A stretch of DNA of 64,000 bases from Molanna angustata (taxonomy: Eukaryota; Arthropoda; Insecta; Trichoptera; Molannidae). Under the pieces are notes generated by a model. It had not been told where the DNA came from and ran no database searches. It saw only the letters and a program-made list of their open reading frames with translations. Below, one piece after another: positions 47,493-61,724 of the stretch (its first letter is position 1; every line of letters begins with the position of its first letter). The position numbers and the translations under genes are program-made. Location of the stretch: positions 23,581,716 to 23,645,715 of the forward strand of contig OY754969.1 in NCBI GenBank assembly GCA_963576475.1, given 5' to 3'.

Positions 47493-48063
47493 GTTCTATT
47501 ATAGTGAATTGCATTGTGGATTCTGCATATCTGTTGGAGAAAATTGCCTTTCGTTGCCCATTACGCAATACTAGATAGAATGAATTATTTGCTATTCCTA
47601 TGTGTAAGACTAATTATGCGCAGAACTCTTTTGTCAGACGTAGTTGTAAATTGTATAATTCTGTTAAGTCTGAAATCGATATTCTAAATAACGATTTTGC
47701 TGCTTTTAAAAGAACACTTTTTAAAGTTGTGTGAAAAGAAAACTGTATAACTTATATGTGGGTACGTATTAACTGTTTTCTTTTTTTTCATTTCTTGACT
47801 GGTTAACTGGTTATTTATTTTTATATTTTTGTTTTTTATTATTTTATGTTTTATTTGAATCTTGTTTATTCTTCCTCTTGCTATATCTAATGTTCTTTTC
47901 CTACATAAAGTATCTTATTGTTGGTTCTTTAAAATCAAAAAAATAAAATAACATAAAATAAAATAAACCATTTATGGAAACTTTGCTGGTTTATAATTAT
48001 TTTGTACCTTTACAATTTATTAATAAAACTGTATGTTTCCTTGATAAATAAATAAAATAAATA
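47493..48063 (+). pseudogene. CR1/Jockey-like LINE 3' end inside a MITE
   Basis: The plus strand from about 47514 reads AYLLEKIAFRCPLRNTR, a stop, then NELFAIPMCKTNYAQNSFV, CKLYNSVKSEID and FAAFKRTLFKVV to a stop at 47731. This is the conserved C-terminal region of CR1/Jockey-type LINE reverse transcriptases. A T-rich 3' UTR follows, ending in an AAATA-type tandem tail (48042-48063). It lies in the loop of the foldback MITE. One internal stop, otherwise a readable frame. Confidence 0.78.
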
Positions 48064-48146
48064 AACTCCATATAGTAATTATATCCATGATTTGGGTAGT
48101 CACGAGGGTTTTGATTTCGTCGGTTGGATCAGACTTGCCCCCCTTG
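48064..48146. mobile_element. Foldback MITE copy 2, right arm
   Basis: ACTCCATATAGTAATTATAT-CCATGAT through GGTTTTGATTTCGTCGGTTG and CAGACTTGCCCCCC is the inverted partner of 47416-47492. Confidence 0.85.
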
Positions 48147-48147
48147 T

Positions 48148-48266
48148 GGAGTTTTTAATTGAGTTTTTAGTCTGGATCTGTAAGACGTCCTAGAATGAGT
48201 CAACTTGTTATTGGGTGCAAGTTAAATTAATATTTAACATAGTACCTGTTAGTTACCCGAGAAGTA
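48148..48266 (+). mobile_element. SINE family 1, right part
   Basis: Continues the SINE split at 47412 with TTTTAGTCTGGATCTGTAAG, the CAACTTGTTATTGGGTGCAA segment and TAGTACCTGTTAGTTACCCG-AGAAGTAAT, the family 3' end. Confidence 0.8.
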
Positions 48267-48389
48267 ATATAAAATAAAATATAATTTAAATAATAAAAAA
48301 AAATCAATTTTATGTTTTACTTAAACTTATTGACTATTTTCAGTGTGTCACTTGTTGTACTTTTCAGAGTTATAAGTGTTCATAAATTC

Positions 48390-48401
48390 AAATGAAACTT
48401 A
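48390..48401. repeat. Target site duplication, left (RTE-like copy)
   Basis: AAATGAAACTTA, identical to 48869-48880. Confidence 0.88.
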
Positions 48402-48868
48402 CCACTCCATACTATCACGCCATTTCCCTATTTGGGGTAGGCAGAGAGAACCGAACGCTAAGCTCCTTTCTCTTTACATATAGATCTCGCTTCATTCACG
48501 TCCATGCATCGTCTCATACGCGCACTTCTGTTATTATTACTTCTAACGTCTCCATCTTTCAAAAATCCATTTATGTGATCGTGTCAACTTTTCCTTGGCC
48601 AACCTCTACTTTTCGTTTCTCTTTTATTAGATTTATATACTTTTTTGTCAGACGATCATCACTCATTCTTTCTATGTGGCCAAACCACCTTAGGGCGTTT
48701 ATTTTCATACTACTTTTGATATCTCCTTCAATCATACATTCTTGTATATAATCCTCATTTCTTATTCTATTATAAATCGTTAAACAACACATTCGTCTTA
48801 GTGACCTTATCTTTACTCGCTAATTTTTAACGCGGTTGAAATGAGGTTAAGTTAATGTAAAGTTAATT
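48402..48868 (-). pseudogene. RTE-like LINE, 5'-truncated, with inverted 5' tip
   Basis: The minus strand carries family coding peptides: RIRNEDYIQECMIEGDI, then KINALRWFGHIERMSDDRLT and K-K-Y-I-N-L-I-K. It ends in GGCGTGATAGTATGG. A perfect 12-bp duplication flanks it. At the 5' side the minus copy stops near 48806, at the element position equivalent to 14507. Then, after ~20 bases, TTAACGCGGTTGAAATGAGG appears on the plus strand (48828-48847), matching element positions 14490-14510. The two pieces meet at the same point of the element in opposite orientation. Confidence 0.85.
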
Positions 48869-48880
48869 AAATGAAACTTA
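48869..48880. repeat. Target site duplication, right (RTE-like copy)
   Basis: AAATGAAACTTA, exact copy of 48390-48401. Confidence 0.88.
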
Positions 48881-48919
48881 AAATTTAATTGCTTGCTATC
48901 CAAAAATAAATTTATTAAC

Positions 48920-49050
48920 AATAAAAAAAACACTCCCTTGCAAGTGCCCTAAATAAACATGTTCAAGTAGAGAGTACGTAGCCATTAGGGAATTTCTTTC
49001 ATACAAACAGTTTATCCAGTTCAGAGAAGCAAGAAATACGTGATAAATAA
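48920..49050 (-). mobile_element. SINE family 2, degraded
   Basis: CACTCCCTTGCAAGTGCCC near 48930 and CCAGTTCAGAGAAGCAAGAA near 49016 resemble the family 2 3' half on the minus strand. The head is not visible. Confidence 0.45.
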
Positions 49051-49192
49051 AAGAATGACAAATGATTCATTAAATTATGGTATCCTAAAAAAAGATATAC
49101 TAATATTAGATTGAGTAGCGATAATACATACCTATCCTTAAATACAAATATGTGATTGAATAGGGATAATGTATACTTATCCAGAAGTAGGA

Positions 49193-50030
49193 TTTAAATA
49201 TTACTAGTTGCATGTAACACATGAGATCCAACTGTCGATGGCGATAGTATGCATAATCAAAGAATACGTACCAAACTATAAACAACACAAATTAATAAAT
49301 ATTTGAAGATATTTTATTTTCTATATAAAACATGTAGGTATGTTTGTCAGGATAGGATAGTATGGAGTTCAGTCTGTTTTTCCTACACAGAATATGAAAA
49401 CAGTATGATGGTATGTATGTATGTTTGGAGATTTAAGTATCAAACTATTAAGTCTTCTTACATATTGTGTATAGGCGACTACCATACAAATTATATGAAG
49501 TGATGTCGTCACTAAATTCAATTTTTATAAAAATTGTAAAAAAAAATTTGAGATGTGCTAATACAATGTTTATATTTTTTATATTAAATTAAATTATCTA
49601 GTTGGGGTGTTTCGGTTTTATTCGATATTTTAAAAAAAATGGAAATATAGGCAGTTAAACTCATAAATTTATCATAAAAAAAATATTTTTCTTAATAAAA
49701 AATGTTTGAGAAATCCTGGAATTTTTTTGAAAAAAACAATTTGAGATTTTGTATTTGTCTATGTTTGTACCAATTTTCAGCGTTCTAGCTTTTATGGTAC
49801 TCCGAATTCTGAGTAAATCCGTGTATGGAACATATATGCTGCGAAGCCTCTAAGTTGGTGTTTTTTGACTTCAAAGTTGGAAAAGCCGTGAAAAAAGTAG
49901 ACCTCTGCATACAATTTTCGCGTATCCTGGCTTGAAACATTGTCGATATGTTAAGAGAACAAAGTTCTCCTGAACAAATCGATAGTTGGATTATAATTAT
50001 GCAAAAACTCAAGTACATTGACTTGGATAC
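49193..50030 (+). repeat. Composite repeat, copy A
   Basis: Shares with 52297-53373 a long colinear stretch: ATTACTAGTTGCATGTAACA near the start, AGGATAGGATAGTATGGAG, TAGTTGGGGTGTTTCGG, ATTTTCAGCGTTCTAGCTTT, then TTCTGAGTAAATC and AACATATATGCTGCGA. Copy A lacks about 215 bases present in copy B (52870-53084). Inside it, 49345-49436 is a diverged RTE-like 3' end (VCQDR peptide, then ATGATGGTATGTATGTATG). Near the right edge one frame reads SPEQIDSWIIIMQKLKYID. Confidence 0.8.
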
Positions 50031-50694
50031 AAGAATTTACATATTTTTTAGTCCATAACACACACTATAATTGTACTTACATACAAAGGAATTCATTTAA
50101 ATTTGAATTGTGAATAAAACTCGAAAAGAAACGTACATTAGTTTTCTTCGTAAATGATTATCTCTTATAACAAAAAAAAACGTATATTTTTTCCTGTTGA
50201 GCATGATAACAGAAACACTTTCAAAAAAATGTAATACAAATGAAAGAAAACTTTTTTTTTCATGCATCTAACGTAAAAATGTTATTTACAAAAATACTGA
50301 AATAACTTCTTCGAGACTATACTTTTAAATTGGTGTCGCAGCACAGTTGAACTGTGAACTATTAAAAATAAAAATGAGGACGAATTTAAATGTGAATCGT
50401 AAACTACGTAAAATAGATAAGGCAAAAATGAATGAGAGAGAGGCGGAAAGAGTTAATGAGTTGACTCGAAGGGTGTGGATGAATAGAAAAATAGGGAGAT
50501 GTGGCAAAATTAAAGGAAGTGCCAAGAATAGGGATGGGAGATGAAAAGGTGATAACAATGAGTGCAAAAATACAAGGAAATTCAACTTGAAATAATGATT
50601 ATGCTTCACTAAAATATGAAATAAAGATATCTCTATACATATTCAAATATCAAAGTTCATAATAGTGAGATATACTCGTAGTTTAGACATTAAA
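50031..50694. other. AT-rich non-coding DNA
   Basis: A short plus frame at 50347-50544 is arginine/lysine/glutamate-rich (65 codons) but matches no family I know. Nothing else is seen. Confidence 0.45.
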
Positions 50695-50778
50695 AGAGAA
50701 CATACTTCGTCGTTTTGGTCATATTATGGAATTAATGAAGAACGAGTGACAAAGAAAAAAATATATATGGACATGTCA
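50695..50778 (+). pseudogene. RTE-like LINE coding relic
   Basis: The plus strand reads ILRRFGHIMELM then NE and, across a stop/frameshift, KKIYM-like residues. This parallels LRWFGHMGRMNEERLTKKIY of the 31-kb copy. About 80 bases are recognisable. Confidence 0.5.
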
Positions 50779-52296
50779 TGATACTATTTAATAAAAGTTA
50801 TTTACTAATGTTTGAAACATTCTCAAACACATGTAATACATTGTAAAACTATCGACTAGAATAGTGTACTTACGGCTTAAAATTATTTAGGCTATTACTG
50901 TGTTAAAAGTATGGACGAACTTACACGATTAGGTTAAGACGATCTTGATGAATGAATTGTAGATGTCAAATAATGAGCTTACCTGAAACAAAAAAATAAT
51001 AAAACATTATTATAAAAATAACTGGAAGAGTTCTACTATTGTATTATCGCTTAAATACAATAGTAGAACGCTCGATAAAACCTTTGTTTCGCAAAATCAT
51101 GTTTATAATTTTTAATCAAAAAGTACATATGTATATAGTAAAGAAAAAATAATGAAAATTGTAAATATGTGAGACAAAATGAGAAAAATAATATGAACAA
51201 ACTAACAATACTATTTCATCAAAACTTCGAATAATAATAATATATGTAATTCAATAACAATATTAATTAAAACAATGCAGCTTCTAAGTATGTAGGTACC
51301 TAAATTACTGGAGTTTGAGAAAACCCATAAAAGTAATTTACTGAAAAAAAAATCTTACACCAAATAATAGCATTCACTTTAAAACCCTTTCGAAACTAAT
51401 TATGTAAAAAAAGAAACTACAAACATATAAAGAATAGTATAGTGTGATAAAGTAAAGTTATGGGTTCAAACCCAGCACTGAAAGTTTATCGCGTGGTTTT
51501 TTTCACCCAAACAGCTGAAATATAACAGTTTGAAAATTAAATTACCGCGCTCTAAATAATAACTAAAATACGCTCTAAAATTAGAGTGTTCACGTGCTGA
51601 ACACTTCAATTTATTTATTGTGTTGACATTTAAGTATGGATTTATTGATAAGTTGAAGGACATTAAGTGACTGGCCGGTGGTGGAAATTAGCGTGCATGT
51701 TTATAATTTGCGTGCAACCTTTCGACGTACGGCATGGCTCGTACTATGTACAATATGTATGTTGTGCGTGTTATGCAAGGAGGTTTTCCTAATAATATTT
51801 TCATAACTCCCAATCTAAAGGCAACACGGAGCTAGCTGGCTATGTATGTACCTGCACACACACAGTATATTTATATTTTCTTAGGGTAAACCTTCTCTTT
51901 ATTCTTGTACAAGAGCCAAGAATATGTATACAAAACGGGATATGAGGTACCGCGCGATACACCTACATACTACTAACTGCATTATTTTAGTGCATAACTT
52001 AATTTCATGTCAAAACATAGTTTCCGTTTAACATTTGCAAAATAACATAAAAAAACAAGTTACCTAATACAGGATGCAAATAAAAAATAAACAGGGCGAA
52101 ACGCAAATGTTCAATATATGCTTAGTCATCACACTCGTTGTAAAATATTGTAGCATATTTTGTAAATAAATTAAGAGTTGAAAGGATGTAAGGAAAAATA
52201 AAAAGAGAAACATAAATGTTAATATGCTTACTCTCTACACTCAGTATACCTCAATATAAACTATACTAAAATATTTTATAAATAGTTGTAGAAGTA
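50779..52296. other. AT-rich non-coding DNA
   Basis: No gene. A perfect hairpin lies at 51030-51069 (see separate entry). A B-box-like GGGTTCAAACCC at 51462-51473 has no accompanying SINE body that I can recognise. A GTAGGTACC palindrome half lies at 51292. Confidence 0.5.
51030..51069. repeat. Perfect 16-bp stem hairpin
   Basis: GTTCTACTATTGTATT, an 8-base loop, then the exact reverse complement. Confidence 0.85.
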
Positions 52297-53373
52297 TTAC
52301 TAGTTGCATGTAACACATGAGATCAAACTGTCGAGAGCAATAGTACGTATAGTTGAAGAATAAGTACCAAACTATAAACCCCTAAATACAAATTATTTAA
52401 TATTTTAAGATATTTGGTTTTCTATACAACATATGTACCTAGGTATGTATTTCAAGATAGGATAGTATGGAGGTCAGTCCTTTGATCCTACCCAGAATAT
52501 GAAAACAGCATGATGGTATGTATGTATGTTTGGAGATTAGTATCACTTCTTAGATATTGTGTGTAGGCGACTGCCATACAAATTGTATGAAACAATGTCG
52601 TCACTAAATTCAATTTTTAAAAAAATTGTTAAAAAAAACACATGTTAATATTTTTTATAGATAATTAAAATTCTAGTTGGGGTGTTTCGGCTTTTTTCGA
52701 TATTTAAAAAAAATGGAAATATATGCAGTTAAACTCATAAATTTATCATAAAAAAAATATTTTTTAATAAAAAATGTTTGAGAAAACCTGGAAATTTAAA
52801 AAAAAAAATATTTGAGATTTTGTTATTGTCTATGTTTATACCAATTTTCAGCGTTCTAGCTTTTATGGTTTCTGAGATATATGAAAAAATAAACCAAAAT
52901 TTCAAAAGATGATAACCCCTGACTGAAACAAAAATTCAAATTCTGAGTATAAAAGTTTTGTAGGCCTATAACTGTTTATATATTCTGAAAATTTGAGCTC
53001 TGTAATTTGAGCGGATCAAAAGTTATAAGGAACACACACACATATACACACAGACACACACACAAAACTCACATAAAATGTTCTACTCTGAATTCTGAGT
53101 AAATCGATGTATAGGAACATATATGCTGCGAGGCCTCTAGTTGGTGTTATTAGCATGCAAAAAGTCCACTACGCCATACAAAATGTTCATTCGTACACGC
53201 ATCTTGAATTTATACTGCCTCTTCCTTCAATAGAATTTCATTCTCTTGAACGAATCGACAGTTGGATTGTCGAATATTCTTTTTTAATTGCATATACGCA
53301 ATCATTGGATTTTTTCCCTTTCGGGAGTCAAATGATGTTTTTATTGACAAACATTTTTTCAACATCTCAATAG
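52297..53373 (+). repeat. Composite repeat, copy B
   Basis: Longer copy of the family at 49193-50030. It includes a block (52870-53084) with a degenerate CA/TA stretch (53033-53064) that copy A lacks. An RTE-like 3' end is embedded at about 52450-52534 (GATAGGATAGTATGGAG and CATGATGGTATGTATG). The last 270 bases contain an open frame (53107-53373) whose middle reads LERIDSWIVEYSFLIAYTQ. This shares SPEQ/LERIDSW-type residues with copy A and DNA with 22027-22080. I do not recognise the protein. Confidence 0.8.
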
Positions 53374-53408
53374 GCCATTTTATAAAAAAAATTACGTACC
53401 TACTTACA

Positions 53409-53695
53409 AAATATTCATTCATACCATCACGGCATATTCCACAGTGTGGAGTAACCAGCGACAGAAATACGTCTTTGCATTACCTTATAAAATAAAGCAC
53501 ATCATATAGGTGTATTCCCACACGCCACTCTCATCTCATCTAATAAGGCAACATTCATAATGAGTGGATGACCTCATTGTTATACTATGTGAGATGTTAT
53601 TTTGCCTATTGTATTTTCGATTACTCGGATCTTTCGAGACATCCAAAAACGATGATAATAGAAAAAAGTAAAGACCATATTCTACTTCGATTATA
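53409..53695 (-). mobile_element. RTE-tailed short repeat, near full length
   Basis: ATTCATACCATCACGGCATA at the 3' end, a hairpin CCACAGTGTGGAGTAACCAG, then CCTTATAAAATAAAG, ACTATGTGAGATGTTATTTT and TATTTTCGATTACTCGGATC, ending near 53695. Confidence 0.8.
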
Positions 53696-54726
53696 ATTAA
53701 ACTTCTGAAACTCACACTAAATATTAATTCTGTCATCCTTGCATTACGGTTGTGGTAACATTGTTTACAGTGAGCATTATTATTTGCTTTATATTTTATT
53801 TTTATTTTATGTTGTAAAAATAAAATAAGGATATAAAGATAATTACATAGCATATAATCCCGTTGTCCTCGTGGAAACCAAGATAAGTACGACACACGTT
53901 TATAAATGTCTGAAGTATTAAATAAGATAATACACGGCAGTTCATTCCGTGCTTCATCTTCCCCATGCCCTCCTCCAGGTGGTGTGTCTGAGGATCATCC
54001 CCTTGCACAAAATAACGAACGAGGCTTTGTACGGACGCAGAAAAATCGGCGAGACTTGGAAAAATGAGGCGAGGCATATTAAGGCAGTTTAATAAATGAT
54101 CCTAGAAGCGGAGCGGCGGACACATAGGAAGGGTTGGATGGGTGGAAGGATTAACGGGAAAAACGTATCAAATTAGATTTATTTCGACATTTTTCGCTAA
54201 TTAGATAGGCAAACAGATTAAAAAAATATTCATTTAATTACAACCTACCATCGCTCATTCAAAATCTGAAAGAGAAGTTAAGTTTCAATATATTTAATTA
54301 AGCGGATAAGCATTAACATGGAACATCAAACAAATACCTAATCGTGTCCCTGATTGGGAGATCGCAAACTTCATATGTTTTTTTTATTTTTATTTATAAT
54401 AAACATGACATTGTACATTAAGAGGTTTGACATCAATATTAAAGGTATATAAATAAATATATTATGTATATATTTGAGACAGAGACAATGGAAGGGTACA
54501 CATACACATCCAGACCATTGACACTCTCTTGCGCTTTGTTGTCAAATAGAGATTTTGCTTTCCAATATGCTAGGGATAATCCCTGTGTTATATTGGGTGC
54601 AGTCTTTGGTTTTGTAAGTAAAACAACATTATTTTAAAGTGGATTCAGCACAATTGATCATACACTTCCTAACATACATGCACAGGCACTCTCCATACAC
54701 ACGTAATATACTGAACCATATAAAAT
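53696..54726. other. Non-coding DNA with a GC-richer patch
   Basis: A patch at 53940-54170 is richer in G+C. Overlapping minus frames there (53536-54077) have no recognised domain. The rest is AT-rich. Confidence 0.45.
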
Positions 54727-57721
<2,995 letters not shown>

Positions 57722-57945
57722 ATTCATACCATCACGGCATATTCCACAATGTGGGGTAACCAGCGACAGGTGTTCGGGTGTGCAATACTTTATAAAAGGA
57801 AACAAGACACGCGTGTATTCCAATACACCAGTCTCGTCTCATTTAAAAAGGCTACATTTAGAATGGTACGGGCCGCCCGAAAACAATGACAGTTCAAAAG
57901 AGTGGAAGCACCATTCTTAGCCGGTGCCTCACAGCAAACGTGAAT
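57722..57945 (-). mobile_element. RTE-tailed short repeat with internal deletion
   Basis: TTCATACCATCACGGCATAT, CCACAATGTGGGGTAACCAG-CGACAGG and AATACTTTATAAAAGGAAAC are present. After TACATTTAGAATGGTACG the sequence jumps to CCCGAAAACAATGA, omitting about 85 bases found in the 61.7-kb copy. It ends in TTAGCCGGTGCCTCACAGC. Confidence 0.82.
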
Positions 57946-58291
57946 TTGAAGCTATTATTTGAAAATTCATAGAAAGTGTTTTTGTTTTTGCATCACGATC
58001 CGTTCTGTTTATTTGGACTCTTGTCAAATACTTTGCATTGCTTTGAAAACCATATTTATTTATTATTTCAATATTTTAGTTTTGAAAATAGCATCATGTT
58101 AATCATGAAAATATCATCATAATCATGTAAATATGTTGTAAGTAAATTGTGAGCATCATGATATACATACATGCATTCCTACCTTCTCGCAGGCTCTTCT
58201 ATCTTGACATACCTACATGTTTTGCCTCATTTACATCCAGCCCCCCTAGACAATGTGTCGTTTAGCTCAAGAAAAGAAACAAGAAAAGATA

Positions 58292-58355
58292 ACTCAATAT
58301 ATGGAAGTGACAGTTTCCAGTCACGTGACAAAACTGTCATTTCCAAACATTGAGT
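58292..58355. ncRNA. Candidate pre-miRNA-like hairpin
   Basis: Arms 58292-58316 and 58331-58355 pair over 25 positions with two mismatches and one G-U. The loop is 14 bases and contains GTCACGTGAC. Pairing extends about three bases outward. Size (64 nt) and stem length fit a pre-miRNA or a tiny hairpin MITE. No known miRNA seed was recognised, and transcription is not shown. The strand is unknown. Confidence 0.3.
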
Positions 58356-58507
58356 AATCTATCACATTATACATGCTCTCCTATTATTCTGACTGACTTT
58401 TATTTCGACGAAAACATATACTATTTTAAAATACTAATAGTGATATTATGTCTTGATACATTAAAAACCAATTTTTATTTTTATTATTCTTTTATTTTTT
58501 TATCAAT

Positions 58508-58712
58508 TCTCGTGCAACTGACAGGTACTACGTCAAATATTAATTTAACACGTACCCACTAACAAGTTTCCATATTCTGGAGACTTACGACGTCTCACAT
58601 GGCCAGACTGAAAACACAATTAAAAACTGTGTCTCCACCGGGAATCGAACCCGGGACCTTTGGATCAGCAGTCAGATCAGACATTTGAACCATAATATCT
58701 TGGTGTCCAAGT
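58508..58712 (-). mobile_element. SINE family 1, tRNA-derived
   Basis: Minus strand: a head with TATGGTTCAAATGTCTGATC, CTGATCCAAAGGTCCCGGGT-TCGATTCCCGG (B box), GTGGAGACACAG, CAGTCTGGCCATGTGAGACG, and the 3' end TAGTACCTGTCAGTTGCACG-AGAA near 58508. It is near full length. Confidence 0.85.
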
Positions 58713-59287
58713 AAAGGTTTGAAAAATCTTGAATCTCTACAATACATTCTAGAATAATCAATCATTTCAAACAACGCAACGCACATTTATTTAAATATGT
58801 CGTAATGACATCGTTTAATATTAGTTCACGCAATAGATTGTACTAATATTACTAGGCGATACAATAATAATAGTCATTTCCTCGATTCCAAATGGAACAG
58901 TGTCGAAAGTTCCATTCAGCAGTTTATTCGGCGCGAACATTAAGTCGTATCAATAAATTACTAGGGGACATGTATAATTTATTCCTAGGCCATTGAACAT
59001 TCCAAATTCCAATGAGATCTAAAGTGTTCATCCCATAAATATTGCACAGCAAACAGTAAAATCTACTATCCTTGTGCAAATTAAATGCTATGGCCCAAAA
59101 ACTCCACTTAGATTTACATGGTACCTACTTTTGAATCTTACACCTACATATTCGATTGATTCAACATTTTCTTTGTAATTATTTTAGTTTATTTGATGAT
59201 AATGCAAGTAAATTAATAGCATGTTTACGTCAAATAATTACAATACGGTGTTTGCATTAAACTTGACATCAAGTAATATAATAATAA
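58713..59287. other. AT-rich non-coding DNA
   Basis: No recognised feature. Confidence 0.5.
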
Positions 59288-59522
59288 TATACATACATAC
59301 CATCACGCCATATCCCTTACGGGGTAAGCAGAGACAACCGAGCGCAATACTCCTCTATTTTTGCATACATTCCTAGCTTTCTTTACATCCATGCATCGTC
59401 TCATACATGCTCGTCGATTATACAAGCTTCTTATATTTCCTTCTTTCAAAATATCATTCACATGGTCATGCCATCCCTTTCTGGGGCGGCCCCTACTATT
59501 CACTCCATCTCTTACACCCATG
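59288..59522 (-). pseudogene. 5'-truncated RTE-like LINE, C-terminal coding end
   Basis: The minus frame (59521 to 59303) carries RGRPRKGWHDHVNDILKEGN, RRACMRRCMDVKKARNVC and RSVVSAYPVRDMA with a stop. The DNA ends GGCGTGATGGTATGTATGTA. The flanking TATAATATAAT-like sequence on both sides may hide a target duplication. The frame is open throughout, which suggests a relatively young insertion. Confidence 0.87.
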
Positions 59523-60672
59523 TATATAATATAATTAAAAAAATATATAATATAATGTGCAGATATTCATATCATAAATTCAAATATGTTATTACAATAT
59601 GAGAGAAGTTAGGTACAACAAATCCGTTGGTATATTTTTATAAAATACATATCTACATAAAAATCGTAATAAAACCTTGTCACTACATGGTCAGTAAATA
59701 AATAAATCAAATATTTTAAATTTAAATAAATATTCTAAGGTAGAGGCTTTTTACATTGTGGAAATTCATTTTAAAAATATTAAAATAAATAGAACGGTAG
59801 TTCTTGAAACTACATATGTAGTTGTGGAATAAAAATAAATAAGTGGAAAGAAACAAAGTTACAGTGTTATTTTAATATTTTTAAATTTAAATAGTTTAGT
59901 TTAATTTTTGTTTTGAATAATATTTTACTAATTCATAAATTACTAAAATTTATTATACTTACTTGTACAATGTTTAAATGACATACGATTAAGTAATATT
60001 ATTTATTTCAAATTAATTTTCAAATTTTCATCATTAAATAAGATTACCTAGTTTCAAATTATCAAATTTTAATTCGCAGTTAGAAAGTTACAACGATGGA
60101 GCTAATATTTCGCGCAATACAAACCATGGATTAACTCGAATAATTATTTTTGTAGAAAACATAAAGGTCACACTACTAGAGACCAAGTGATTAGTGATGT
60201 GCGCTGTAACAATTACTAAGAGATAAAGAGGCTGACGGACAACAGAGATATGTGGAGAGATGGTATGCTTGGTGGAAACCAATCCAAGGAATGTGACCAT
60301 GAAAAAAATGAGTGTGTTGTGGCCAACTCCTCACTAACAAGTCACCCTATAAAGTATTCAAATTTTGTATGGAAAATATTCAGCATTTTCATGAAATGAA
60401 TTTGTTAAATTATTTTTGAATAAATCTTTCGTTATGAAAACTTGATAATTCTTCAATGCCATTTTATGAAAATGATGTGTCTTTTTACCAATTTGAAAAT
60501 AAAAATAACGATTTTTGAGTTTCCTAAGCTTGCGGTCACTTTTCACTATTCAGATATCCTTCAAATTCTAATGGGGTCTGAGCAAAATTTGAAAAGAATC
60601 GAATGAGTATTTTAGTCTATAATCGAATCCAGCACACAGTACATAGCATATATAGCACACATACAGATACAT
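59523..60672. other. AT-rich non-coding DNA
   Basis: No gene recognised. The sequence becomes CA-rich at 60632-60665 just before the dispersed repeat. Confidence 0.5.
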
Positions 60673-60782
60673 TGTGATAAAACTTTCAGAATACAATCTC
60701 AGCATAATACTAATAATAGCCATAATAATTGCGAAATCAACACTCCCCACTAAATCCCCTTGGGTTAGTGAGGAGTAAAAAT
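60673..60782. repeat. Dispersed repeat with conserved hairpin, copy 2
   Basis: AAACTTTCAGAATACAATCT, CAGCATAATA, ATTGCGAAATCAACACTCC and the hairpin CCCCACTA...TTAGTGAGGAG with AAAAATA match copy 1 at 9819-9942. The adjacent CA-rich stretch is short here. Confidence 0.75.
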
Positions 60783-61724
60783 ATTGGATGTCTGCTAGGG
60801 CTCATTACAAAACTTTTATGGGGTATGGCGAGTACCTAACTATGAATAATTTTTGTAAAATTTTGTTATTATTATGAAAAACTTGTATTAAAAATTCTTT
60901 GTTGCTCTAAATATATTTATTTATGTAATTTTATACCGTGTCGCAGATAAATTGCATAAAAGAGAAACTTCGATCAAAAGTAATCAAATTCAAATATAAA
61001 AATACATATTTTTATATAGGAACTACAAACAATACAATAAAACGTGAGCAAAGAAATGACACCAGTTCAATTTAGGTATTATATTACCAGTAATTACTCT
61101 AGTGGAATTCGATGAAATAATACCTAGTATTATGAAAAAAATGTGTGATGTTTATAAATAGATCGAGAGAAGCGAAAAATGACGAGAAACACAAATCCCG
61201 CTTTAGTCTCTGGACCATACACTAAAGAGAAATGCAGCAAAATTTTATTCCGGGTGTTTTATTTAGTAGTGGCTCTATACCACTTGTACATATATACTGT
61301 GTTGGCAATGTTACTACCCTCAACCCCTCTGACAACAGTGCAGGAGATGAATGGAGAATGGGGGGGATGCACCCACACATCCCCCTCCCCCACATCCTAC
61401 ATCAGTCTTGGAAGTAAATCTTTCCTAAATGTCGACGCCCGGCACGGCCATATGGTTTCTGAGGTTCGTTCTACATACATCCTACCATAACCTATAAACC
61501 AGTACCTACCTACCTACGAACTCGACGATTTCAAGATACAATGCGGTAGAATAATAAACAATATTGAAAACCGAGGAAAACATTTAACAATAAGTAGGTA
61601 CCTACATAAAAAATAACTTACTTTAGTATCATTATAATATATTATTTTGATTTTACTCAATCAAATCAATTTGTATTGAGTAAGATGCCCGACGCTGTCA
61701 CAATAATTATTTAAGAGGTTTCAT
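60783..61724. other. Non-coding DNA
   Basis: Two overlapping plus frames at 61179-61490 show no recognised domain. A palindromic GTAGGTACCTAC lies at 61594-61605. Confidence 0.45.

Noticed and set aside
48392..48751. Plus-strand ORF of 119 codons
   Set aside because: Antisense of the RTE-like LINE copy on the minus strand; the minus frame carries the family motifs.
51440..51500. tRNA or SINE from the GGGTTCAAACCC word
   Set aside because: A B-box-like word alone, without an A box at the right distance or a shared body.
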